DNA of 64,000 nucleotides, taken from positions 1 to 64,000 of the forward strand of contig JBBELK010000556.1 of the NCBI GenBank assembly GCA_037783545.1. The letters are read 5' to 3'. This DNA comes from Henricia sp. BOLD:AAB3569 (taxonomy: Eukaryota > Echinodermata > Asteroidea > Spinulosida > Echinasteridae). This document shows, one piece after another, positions 20,095 to 28,763 of the stretch. How positions within the stretch are numbered: position 1 is the stretch's first letter; each line of letters starts with the position of its first letter. Under the pieces are notes generated by a model, which saw only the letters and a list, made by a program, of their open reading frames with translations, had not been told where the DNA came from and did no database searches. Made by a program: the position numbers and the translations under genes.

Positions 20095-20579
20095 ACCCAC
20101 GCGCAATACAGGCAACCAAAAGTCGTTTGCATGTGAAAACCCAGGACGGTAAGTAGTTTGCATATGAAAGGCAAGACCACGTACGATGCAGGCAACCAAA
20201 AGTCGTTTGCATGTGAAAACCCAGGACGGTAAGTAGTTTGCATATGAAAGGCAAGACCACGTGCAATACAGGCAACCAAAAGTCGTTTGCATGTGAAAAC
20301 CCAGGACGGAAAGTAATTTGCATTTGAAAGGCAAGACCACGTGCAATGCAGGCAACCAAAAGTCGTTTGCATGTGAAAACCCAGGACGGAAAGTCGTTTG
20401 CATTTGAAAGGCAAGACCCACGTGCAATACAGGCAACCAAAAGTCGTTTGCATGTGAAAACCAATAACGGAAAGTAGTTTGCATATGAAAGGCAAGACCA
20501 CGTGCAATTCAGGGAACCAAAAGTCGTTTGCATGTGAAAACCCAGGACGAAAAGTAGTTTGCATGTAAAAGGCAAGACA
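20095..20579 (-). repeat. 80-bp tandem array, left arm
   Basis: AGTCGTTTGCATGTGAAAAC recurs at 20121, 20201, 20281, 20361, 20442 and 20522, giving an 80-81 bp unit and about six copies. Each unit holds two TTTGCAT words, the reverse complement of the ATGCAAA core of POU-type octamer sites. The long frames across it only reflect a repeat length that rarely makes stops. Confidence 0.93.
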
Positions 20580-20581
20580 GA

Positions 20582-21424
20582 ATGCATGTATTATTCGTGC
20601 AGGACGGTTCGGTTAACATAAAACATAACAGAACTGGATGTGGCATATGCATTCCAGAATTTAAGTATACAAGAGGTTACCGACTTGCCAATAATATTTC
20701 CATTTTTACCGCTGAGTTAACGGCAATTTTTGTAGCTCTTCTATGGGTTGATGATGTTAAACCCCTTAACATATGTATTTTTAGCGACTCAATAAGTGCC
20801 TTAATGGCAATTAATAATCTTATCCCCTCGCATAAAATTATTTATGATATTAAACATACTTTAGTTTCGTTATATTACCAGGGTATTAACGTGAGCTTTG
20901 ACTGGATCCCCAGTCACTGTGGCATTTGGGGAAATGAAACTGCCGACGCTGAAGCTAAACGAGGCACTAACAAAAGTAACATTGACATACCAATTAGCCT
21001 ATCTAAAAGTGAACTTAAACGAGTCTTTAGAGTAGAAATGAAAAATAATTGGCAAACCTCGTGGAATAACAAGCAGGATTATCTCAAATGGATTAAACCT
21101 GATGTTAATTTTATTATGAATAGTTGGAGTAACAATAGAATAGATGATGTTGATTTTCATCGTCTACGGATGGGGATGGGCAAAAACCTGAATAGTTATC
21201 TTCATCTCATAAACAAACATGATGATGGCTTATGTTCTCAATGCGGTGTACCTGACACAGTAATGCATTTTCTTTTAGCATGTACAAAATATAACCAACA
21301 ACGAGCTTGGCTTAAAAGAAAATTGCAACGCGACAACTTAAACTTAAAATGTCTTCTTGGTGGTCCTAATCCACCTTCTAAACTAGTCATACAATTTACT
21401 AAACTTTGCAAGGTGGACATCTGA
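20582..21424 (+). CDS. LINE ORF2 C-terminal part: RNase H and zinc motif
   Basis: The open frame is 280 codons; the first seven codons come from the duplicated target, not the LINE. RNase H residues are visible: D8 (VQDGS), E45 (FTAELTA), D69 (IFSDSISA) and the final box WIPSHCGIWGNETAD with H112 and D122. A C-terminal CCHC-like motif follows: C218 and C221 (CSQC), H229 and C234 (HFLLAC). In the full element this domain removes RNA from the RNA-DNA hybrid. No stop or frameshift is seen in what is present, so the copy looks young, but it lacks endonuclease and reverse transcriptase and cannot move alone. Confidence 0.88.
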   Translation: MHVLFVQDGSVNIKHNRTGCGICIPEFKYTRGYRLANNISIFTAELTAIFVALLWVDDVKPLNICIFSDSISALMAINNLIPSHKIIYDIKHTLVSLYYQGINVSFDWIPSHCGIWGNETADAEAKRGTNKSNIDIPISLSKSELKRVFRVEMKNNWQTSWNNKQDYLKWIKPDVNFIMNSWSNNRIDDVDFHRLRMGMGKNLNSYLHLINKHDDGLCSQCGVPDTVMHFLLACTKYNQQRAWLKRKLQRDNLNLKCLLGGPNPPSKLVIQFTKLCKVDI

Positions 21425-22071
21425 TTTTTATAACCTTTCCATATGAACGAGCTGAGTTCGGGTGGCGCTGTTTTGATCGGATTGGTATGCAATATCATCT
21501 CCCCACTCCCGGAGATGAGGCATGCGGACCGGTGTTTGCTGGACCCATGCTTGTTGCATATCTTGATGATCACTACAGCGCCTTCCAACACTCCTTCACT
21601 ACACCTTATGAGAGATTTCATTTACCTTTAATGTATAAATAATATATTCGAAGATGTTTCTTTAGCTATCATTTATTGTATTTTTTTATCACCTTTCCTT
21701 ATAAATGAGCAGAGTTCGGGCGGCGCTGTTTTGATCGGATGGGTATGCAATATCATCTCCTCACTCCCGGAGATGAGCCATGCGGACCGGTGTTTGCTGG
21801 ACCCATGCGTGTTGTATATCTTGATGATCACTATAGCGCCTTCCAACACTCTTTCACTATACCTTATGAACGATTTCAGTTACCTTTAATGTATAGATAA
21901 TATATTCGAAGATATATCTTTAGTTAACATTTCTTGTATAATACTGTACTTATAATGCTCAGATAACGTGTTTGACCTGCTGTACCTTCGACATCCCGTT
22001 ATGACTGGCGTGAATGGCCTTAGCTGCCGATAAACGCCATCTTAAATTAAACAAACAAACAAACAAACAAA
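20604..22071 (+). mobile_element. I-type LINE, 5'-truncated, with target duplication
   Basis: The insertion is bounded by the exact 19-mer CATGTATTATTCGTGCAGG at 20585-20603 and 22072-22090 and ends in a run of AAAC units (about 22049-22071). These are the marks of target-primed reverse transcription. Only the RNase H end of ORF2 and the 3' untranslated region were inserted. The RNase H domain places it in the I/R1-like group that carries this domain. Confidence 0.93.
21425..21940 (+). repeat. Two tandem 258-bp repeats in the LINE 3' UTR
   Basis: Two units, about 21425-21682 and 21683-21940, each contain CACTCCCGGAGATGAG, GACCGGTGTTTGCTGGACCC and ATAATATATTCGAAGAT. The hairpin-capable CTCCCGGAG core is conserved. 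They differ at scattered bases, so the duplication was probably part of the source LINE rather than made at this site. Confidence 0.88.
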
Positions 22072-22097
22072 CATGTATTATTCGTGCAGGTAACTCT

Positions 22098-22378
22098 TTG
22101 GGCGGTCGGGTTGGCGGTCGGGTTCTTTCCTCGCCTTTCACCTCTGGCGTCCTGGGTTCGAATCCGGGGCGTGTATGTGGATTGGGTTTGCAGTCCCTAC
22201 TTGACCGCGTGGGTTTTCCCCTGGGGCATTTATCTGGGGGTTTTCCTCCCACTTCTAAAACTGCAACTCCTTCTTCGTCATCTCAAGTTGATAATATAGT
22301 ATAGTTAAAAGCTAAAACCGTATAGTTGATGGCATAAAGGGCCTTAGTTGCCGAAGATGCCATAAAATATACAACAAC
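22098..22378 (+). mobile_element. tRNA-headed SINE with ACAACAAC tail
   Basis: Flanked by GTAACTCT at 22090-22097 and 22379-22386. The head carries a B-box-like GGGTTCGAATCC, the body has GGGTTTTCCTCCCACTTC, and the tail is GATGCCATAAAATATACAAC. The same family is at 58804-59090 (minus) and, as a diverged relative, at 51044-51337. It inserted right beside the LINE target duplication. Confidence 0.88.
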
Positions 22379-22526
22379 GTAACTCTCTGAAAGCTATCGT
22401 TGTTCTCTCTATTAAGGACCCCTGTACCTCAAATACCACGGTTAAAAATGGCGCAGTCGTTGCGAGTACAGATTACCAGAGAGGAAATTAATCTGATTTT
22501 AGCAGGTTATCGAATCCATAGGCCTC

Positions 22527-22690
22527 ATAGACTACGTCATCTTTTGTTGGTTGCCTAGGCAATTGGCTCTAAACTAAATATCACTGAACCGTGCTCCTGT
22601 GCTTTTGCAATGGTACTTTTTTCCGACGGCCATGTTAGTTTAGAGCCAATTGCCATGGCAACCACGTCACGCTTGGGCTGTCTATTGGGG
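22527..22690. mobile_element. MITE of the AGACTGCCGAAGT family
   Basis: It shows GACTACGTCATCTTTTGTTG at the left and GGGCTGTCTATTGG at the right, with GCAATTGGCTCTAAACT and its inverse TTTAGAGCCAATTGCC inside. It matches the copy at 17277-17441. The neighbouring stretches 22387-22526 and 22691-22989 hold nothing recognised. Confidence 0.7.
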
Positions 22691-22990
22691 CTTGGTGGTG
22701 ATCCACGTGGGTAACATTGTAACATTGCCCAGTTGTACCTCCATCGCAACAATGGACAATTACGGAGAAGGGTACGGGATGCCATAAATCGAGATTTTCT
22801 AAGGTGAGAACGCAAATTGTCATTATAGATGACAACATTGAAGGTATTTTTTTTTCGTTTAGATTGGACAAAGTATTTAAGGAAATTACATTCTGGAATC
22901 GACAGATAATTCAATTCCAAGATATGCTTTCCAAAAATCGTCGGCCCCCATGAAATATCGTCTCTCCCCCCACTGGAAATGTAGTTTTGG

Positions 22991-23370
22991 TCTTGCCTTT
23001 CAAATGCAAATTACTTTCCGTCCTGGGTATTCACATGCAAACGACTTTTGGTTACCTGCATCGTACGTGGTCTTGCCTTTCATATGCAAACTACTTACCG
23101 TCCTGGGTTTTCACATGCAAACGACTTTTGGTTGCCTGTATTGCACGTGGGTCTTGCCCGGCCTTTCAAATGCAAATTACTTTCCGTCCTGGGTTTTCAC
23201 ATGCAAACGACTTTTGGTTGCCTGCATTGCACGTGGGCATTGCCTTTCACATGCAAACGACTTTCCGTCATGGGTTTTCACATGCAAACGACTTTTGGTT
23301 GCCTGCATCGTACGTGGTCTTGCCTTTCATATGCAAACTACTTTCCGTCCTTGGTTTTCACATGCAAACG
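22991..23370 (+). repeat. 80-bp tandem array, right arm
   Basis: CACATGCAAACGACTTTTGG recurs at 23032, 23112, 23198, 23279 and 23359. It is the same unit as at 20095-20579 in the opposite orientation. The octamer-like words ATGCAAAT and ATGCAAAC occur twice per unit. Confidence 0.93.
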
Positions 23371-23810
23371 ACTCCCGCCCCCCTCCCCCGGGCTACCCCA
23401 CCTAAGAGGTGGGGATTGTCTCTTTTTGCGTGACAAAATCCCCACCCCTGGGGCAAAATTTAGGTGACAAAAATCCCCACCCTCGGGTGCAAAAAAATGC
23501 GCGATTTGCTATTTATGTACAGAAATTTGTATTTAAATGGTCAAAGTCCCCACGAAAAACGCAACCAAACCCTACCTAATGGGTGGGCAGCGCGGGGGAG
23601 GGGGGGGGGGGGGGGGGGGGGGGGGTGGGGGTTCGGTGGGTTGGGTGGGGGTTCGGTGGGTTGGGTGGGTGGAGGGGGAAAATATTTGATAGGTGCATTA
23701 GGCTACAGCTATTAGCACTATGAAAAAGGAAACTTCAGTTCGATTTTGAATTCTGGTATGGAAGCTAAAAATACCCACACGTACCAGTATCGTACGAGAA
23801 TCAAAAGACT

Positions 23811-24007
23811 CGTGAAGCCCGGTTTCCATATAGACGTAACAAACGCAGAGAGTGCCACAAACTATCAATGCAAACAGTAACGCAGACAGTCGGCAAAGTT
23901 GAACCAAGTTTCAACTTTGCCGACTGTTTCCGTCAGTGTTTGCATTGCAGTTGTTTGCGTCTAGTCTGTGTGCGCGCATTACGATTATATGGAAACCAGG
24001 CTTAACG
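23811..24007. mobile_element. Palindromic MITE unique to the right arm
   Basis: The ends are CGTGAAGCCCGGTTTCCATA and, reversed, CGTTAAGCCTGGTTTCCATA. The centre is a near-perfect palindrome around AAAGTTGAACC. GACT flanks both sides (23807-23810, 24008-24011) and may be a 4-bp target duplication. It is absent from the mirrored position in the left arm. Confidence 0.75.
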
Positions 24008-24040
24008 GACTCGTGCGATCGTAACTCGTTGTTTGTATAT

Positions 24041-24222
24041 GGGGCGATCCGCGACGGGTCACTGTTATTGCTTGTCTTCCAGATCGGAAGAGAACAATAT
24101 AGTCGGGTGCTTTTCTGCTAGCAGCCACGTGCGTTTCCCCACGTGGCTCTATTGTTCCCTCCCGATCTGGGGAAGAAGCTATATAGTGACCCGTGACCTT
24201 TTTAGGTCATGTGAAAGCGCCC
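24041..24222. mobile_element. GGGCGCTTTCACA-type MITE, extra right-arm copy
   Basis: It carries CGACGGGTCACTGTTATTGC and, mirrored, TATATAGTGACCCGTGACC, and ends GTGAAAGCGCCC. The left arm has only the outer few bases of this element at the mirrored site, near 19708. Confidence 0.7.
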
Positions 24223-25340
24223 AATAGAGCCTTTACACGGCGGCCATGACAGGGGGCAGTCACATTGTTACCATGAGTCATGCATGAATAGGTGCTTTGT
24301 GGTTCTATTGTTACATAATTTAAATACGAAAACCTGCCCACTGTCATGCATGGCCGCTGGTGCAGAAGCTCCATACTCGTATTGACATATTATGAAGCCT
24401 AGCGAGTGGTTCGGGTTACTGGCTGTCAACACTTGGGTGGAAACTTGGACTTGCGGATTCGGGAAAAACTACCATACACTTTCGCCTGTTGAGATTCGCG
24501 GTATATATGCCGTAAACAAAGAGTTATATATTTAAAAAAACTAGAGTGCGCACTCCCAATACACGATGTGCCGATATGGACGCCGCTATTTTGGCTTAAC
24601 GCTATGGGTGCTCGGTGGGCAAAAGGGTTTTGCCCACTTTGCACTTATAGCGTTAAGCAAACGTGGCGACGCCCACATCGGCACAGTCCACAAACGTGAC
24701 TTCAATAGCCAGTGCACACTCTAGTTTTCTATATATAACTATATGGCCGTACACCTTCGCCACTTATTTTCCCTAATGGCATGATAGTGCTTCATAACGT
24801 GTACATTTGTTCAGGAAACATGATTTTGGATGTGAAAAAAATATCAGTCTTCTTTGCAAACACTTTTTGTCATGCTCCATAGACTCAGTGCATGGAGGGA
24901 AAACTACCATACACCTTCGCCAGTTGAGACTCCATGCACTGAGTCCATGGAGGCAGCATAACATAAAAACCTAAGAGAAAACTTTATTTTCAAAGCTAAA
25001 ATCATGCTTCCTAAACAAATTTATTCTTTCTGAGGCATAATTTGTCATATGTCATATTAGGGAAAATTAGTGCCGCCACATTGGACTTAAAATAGTCTCA
25101 TTAAGTTTCCCCCACCCCCAAAAAAGTCCAATGCGGACAGTTAGTAAGGTTTATGGCGCCACCCACCTATGTACATGGATCTTCAAGGTTGAATACAATA
25201 GCTTCACATTTAAAAAGTGTATTAGTTTATGCATGTATCAATAAATATTGAGTGGTCTTTATTCTAGTGATGGTCAAAACTACATGTATAACGCCCTCTC
25301 TAATCCTGGGATGACAGTCAACAGACCTGCTATTTAATTA

Positions 25341-25517
25341 GGGCGCTTTCACAGGGGGTCACGGGTCACTGTTGCTTGTCCTTCAGATTGGGAGAGAATA
25401 ATAGAACCACGTGGTGAAACGCACGTGCTAGCAGAAAATCACGTGACTGTGTTGTTCTCTCCCGATCTGGAGGACAAGCAATAGTGACCCGTGACCCCGA
25501 CACCCTGTGAAGGCGCC
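25341..25517. mobile_element. GGGCGCTTTCACA-type MITE, right-arm copy
   Basis: Ends GGGCGCTTTCACAGGGGG and, reversed, GGCGCCTTCACAGGG. Flanked by TTA on both sides, a possible 3-bp target duplication of Harbinger type. It is the mirror partner of 18414-18610. Confidence 0.8.
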
Positions 25518-26159
25518 TTATAACAGGCTTGCCGTACTTATCAAGATTACCCCGGGGCATTAGTTTGCACCATTCGGCAGTCAATACTATGTACATTAGT
25601 GTACATTAGTGAACTAGTTTGCTTCAACCTCGACGAGCTTTATTGACTATCCACCCTATGTCCTCCGCACATACCGTCCAAGGAGACATTTTCCGGGAGA
25701 CAACAATATCTTAGATCATTTAGAGATTTTTTTCCGGGGAAGGGATAGGGGACAGAATTTTCTGGGGAACAGTATCTTCTCCCACACTGGCGTTCTGAAT
25801 TCATTATTTTTAAAGGCAGGTGCAGATTAGATTACCACATACCATGCATTGCCCTTGCCCTGGCGTGAAACACGCGAAGACAGGTGTGCACGCACAACAC
25901 AAAGGCGCAAATCGCATTGGCATGAGAGGTGGCTTTTACAAATACATGCATATGCATGTTTTCATGGAACAATAAAGCTTTAGGTATACTACGGTTAAGC
26001 TGGGTGGAGCTTGCGGTGTTGACGATTTCATTGGCCACTGATGACCAGTCAGTCAACCCACGGTCCGACGTACGTTCAAAACGAATGAACACTACTGAGA
26101 CGTTGACCATTTCCCCTTAATTTAAGTTTAAGACGACCTATTAGGTATATTAGGTATCA

Positions 26160-26630
26160 GTAATATTGTGCGGCCACAGTGCGGGAAATGAAACAAGTAG
26201 GATACCACTCACAGTGCGCTGCATTTTATTTTTTAATAAATAAGTGAATTGCAAAATTTACGTACGTCGGAATGTTCTCTAAGATGGTTGAATGAAAATG
26301 AAATTAAAATAATCTGGAATCTTGTTCAATTTTGTTAAACAAGTGAACCAACCCCCATTTTGCACCTAAAGTTCGAGACAATGGTGCTCAGTGATTTTTG
26401 ACACTAGGAAAGTAACCAAGGTACCACTGGAAAGCACATACTCTCTGATTTAAGACGGTATGGTATTTTTTACGAAAACAATTTGTTTTAAATGACTGTT
26501 AAGTTGTCCTATAAGTTTAGTGCTGAAGAACTTATGTGACGTCCAACTTGTAAATTATTTCCATTTGTATTACCAAGTATAGTCTAATCAAAACAACCTT
26601 TCGAATTTGGATTATCTTTGTTAAAACACT
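26160..26630 (+). repeat. Direct repeat, left copy (partner 48655-49150)
   Basis: About 0.45 kb, nearly the same as the stretch at 48716-49150 in the same orientation. Shared words include GTAGGATACCACTCACAGTG, AATGTTCTCTAAGATGGTT and TCGAATTTGGATTATCTTT. No coding capacity. It may be a dispersed repeat, or repeats at the ends of something that once spanned the 22 kb between. Confidence 0.85.
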
Positions 26631-27654
26631 TAGAAGTAAGTGGCAATAGTAGTTTACCGCGCAACATTGCAATGCATTCCGCTTTGAAAAAGACCGCTGT
26701 GGGTCCAAAAATCTCATTTGAATGTTATGAATGCACACGCTTCATGAATAATAATAATTGCAGCAGCAGGTGGTCGATGGCGACTCGTACGACTGATTGG
26801 CATGATGTAGGCGGGACCTACAACGTGTGCATTCTTCTGATTGGATGGTTCACGCCGTACGGTCTTTTACGTACAATCAACCGTCGAAACGAAAGAACGC
26901 TATTACGACTTGATTTGGTTACATATCAAACGGCTGTTGTATTAGTAAACTACGTAAACATGAAACAGTGCCTGCTTTATCCATGCAGCGATTTATTTTA
27001 TCAGTTCGGACGCAAGAGGGCGCTAGTACAAAAACTCGCCGGAACTTTTGGTTCCACACAATTTCGGAAGAAAAACGGCACGGTTTTTTACTGTTTTCTC
27101 AAAAGTTGGACGAGGTATGGAGCTTGATTTTACTGAGGTTGGTTTCAATCATGCTTATCTTCATTCACACAGGGAGATGACACTATATGACACTATTTGT
27201 AACGGCTTACCAATGATGTATACTGCCTTTAAATATTAAGATACAATGGCGAATACAAATACGGAAAAGACATTATACTAAATAGCATGACGTCATTAAC
27301 AACTGGCAGGAGTAAAACGGCAGAGGGCGCAATTAAATTTGTCGCGCACGGCCGTGAGAAATATCCAAATGAAACGCTATACGAAATGCTTATAAGTATT
27401 CCGCTCTATATGTCGCCGCAAGGCAGGGGGTACCAGTTTCTCCGAGACGGTGAATTCACCTCCCATAGAAATACTCTCGACAGTAGACTTCGTGAACGCC
27501 GCGTTCGGCGTCCCGGTGCACGGAAGCGTCCAGTACGTGCGGAAACCCGCCGAGTCGCTTCTGCGCACTGTTCAGCGGCGCCGAGGGAGAACGGCAGCGG
27601 AACTGCTTCGTGTATGACGCCAATAAGCCCATGTCATAGCTACTACATGTACGA
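26631..27654. other. Leader region before the Gypsy coding part; little recognised
   Basis: No gene is supported. The block at 27083-27235 repeats the sequence at 3955-4040. The stretch may include the Gypsy 5' end, but no LTR boundary or primer-binding site was recognised. Confidence 0.4.
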
Positions 27655-28755
27655 TTGAATGTTGCAATCATGTCTATGCCGACAGAAGTACTAGCGGACG
27701 TTATAACCAAGTCTAACCAGGCACTTGCAGACACATTAGCAAATGCATTCTCGAATTTGAGATACCAGCGTGCTCCTACCATAAAATTGGCCAAATTTGA
27801 GGGTTGTCCTCGCAAACCAAGTGATCTCACTTTAAAGGAATGGTTGCAGGATTTTGAAACGTACTGTCGTCAGTTAGGCTTGAATGATGAGGAAAAAGTT
27901 AGCGCAGCGGTGGATCATCTTACGGGGGCTGCCCGTGAGGAGGTCCTCTGCTGTCCGGCCAAAGACCGAACAGAATTTGGCAAACTTCGCGAACTGTTAC
28001 GCTCGCGATTTGGTGCTCCAGAATCAGTGCAGTCACTGAACCATACATTTTATTCGAGGGAGCAACTTGATGGCGAGAGCTTGACCGAATTCAGTAGGTC
28101 CCTTATCCGACTGTATGATCGAATGGAAGCCGTGGCCAAAGATTCAAAAGAAAAATGAGCCTTGTCTCAACTTCGGGAAGGGGCATTAAAAGAACAGTTT
28201 GTTCGGGGTGCTAAAGAGGCCGCCGTGCGAAGAGAATTGCGTAGGTTGGTTGTAGATCACCCAAAGTCAACTTTCTTTGAGATAAGGAACTTGGCTCTTA
28301 GGCTGTTCCAAGATGTGGACAAACCCTCTGCTAATAGGGTAGTGAGCGAGTCACTCTGCTCTATAGATTTTGCAGATTGCAGTATTGATAGGGTGGTTGC
28401 CAATGACAAAGGCAGTGATTCATTGGATACATGCACAAAAGCAATTGCTGGGCTGGTAGATACCCAGAAGTCCTTAGTGTCCACACTTGAAAAGCTAATA
28501 AGCCAGCAAACTGTCTTGTTGCAACAACAAGCTGCAACAAATGACCGCCTTGACCGCCTGACTACCAATCTTGAAAACAACTCCGCTGCTGTGCCGAAAA
28601 CTGGAAAGTGGTGCACGTTCTGTAATCGGGCTGGACACTTGGTGGGAAATTGCTTTAAGCGAAAGCGCAGAATCGAACAAGGGGGACAAAATGCCAATGC
28701 AGGCTCCCCACCATCCGCTCTAAATGATTCGGGAAACTTAGTGCCCCCGTCATAG
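27655..28755 (+). CDS. Gypsy Gag-like region
   Basis: A retrotransposon Gag-type helical region comes first, with FEGCPRKPSDLTLKEWLQDF and a RSRFGAPESVQSL block typical of metazoan Gypsy Gag. A C-terminal zinc knuckle (CTFCNRAGHLVGNC) sits near 28609-28650. The region is part of a fossil element. Confidence 0.8.
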
Positions 28756-28763
28756 AGGGCATT

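Larger units (their letters stand above)
17866..20579 (+). repeat. Left arm of the giant foldback
   Basis: In order it holds the outer end, a MITE (18414-18610), a poly-G run (18838-18859), a TCCATGCACTGAG palindrome block (about 19010-19090), and a GCACTCTAGTTT block (about 19240-19415). A poly-C stretch (19855-19905) and the 80-bp array follow. Each block recurs inverted in the right arm. Frames within it are chance readings. Confidence 0.88.
17866..26094. mobile_element. Giant foldback (inverted repeat) element, 8.2 kb
   Basis: The left arm (17866-20579) and right arm (22990-26094) are reverse complements over nearly their whole length. They pair from the outer ends (TAGTGTTCATTCGTTTTGAA against its complement ending at 26094) to the inner 80-bp arrays. 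The loop (20580-22989) holds later LINE and SINE insertions. No transposase is visible, so it is a non-autonomous foldback element or the product of an inverted duplication. The arms contain older MITEs present in both and younger insertions present in the right arm only, which gives a relative order of events. Confidence 0.9.
22990..26094 (-). repeat. Right arm of the giant foldback
   Basis: Reverse complement of the left arm, about 390 bp longer. The extra length is largely MITE sequence at 23811-24222 that the left arm does not show in full. The poly-G tract at 23600-23625 mirrors the poly-C tract at 19855 onward. Confidence 0.88.

Noticed and set aside
19809-20587. Long open frames (150-251 codons) on the minus strand
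   Set aside because: They read through the 80-bp array in all three frames with repeating peptides; the array rarely makes stops. No start context, splice site or family signature.
22136-22170. tRNA gene suggested by GGGTTCGAATCC
   Set aside because: It is the B-box-like part of a SINE head; no acceptor stem or anticodon arm could be placed. The same holds for 51120-51150, 59025-59045 and the satellite word GGTTCGAACC.
22950-23467. Three overlapping open frames of about 140-150 codons on the plus strand
   Set aside because: The same 80-bp array in inverted orientation; not genes.
27287-27658. 123-codon frame just before the Gypsy Gag region
   Set aside because: No Gag-like or other motif; basic low-complexity C terminus; overlaps an equally long antisense frame.
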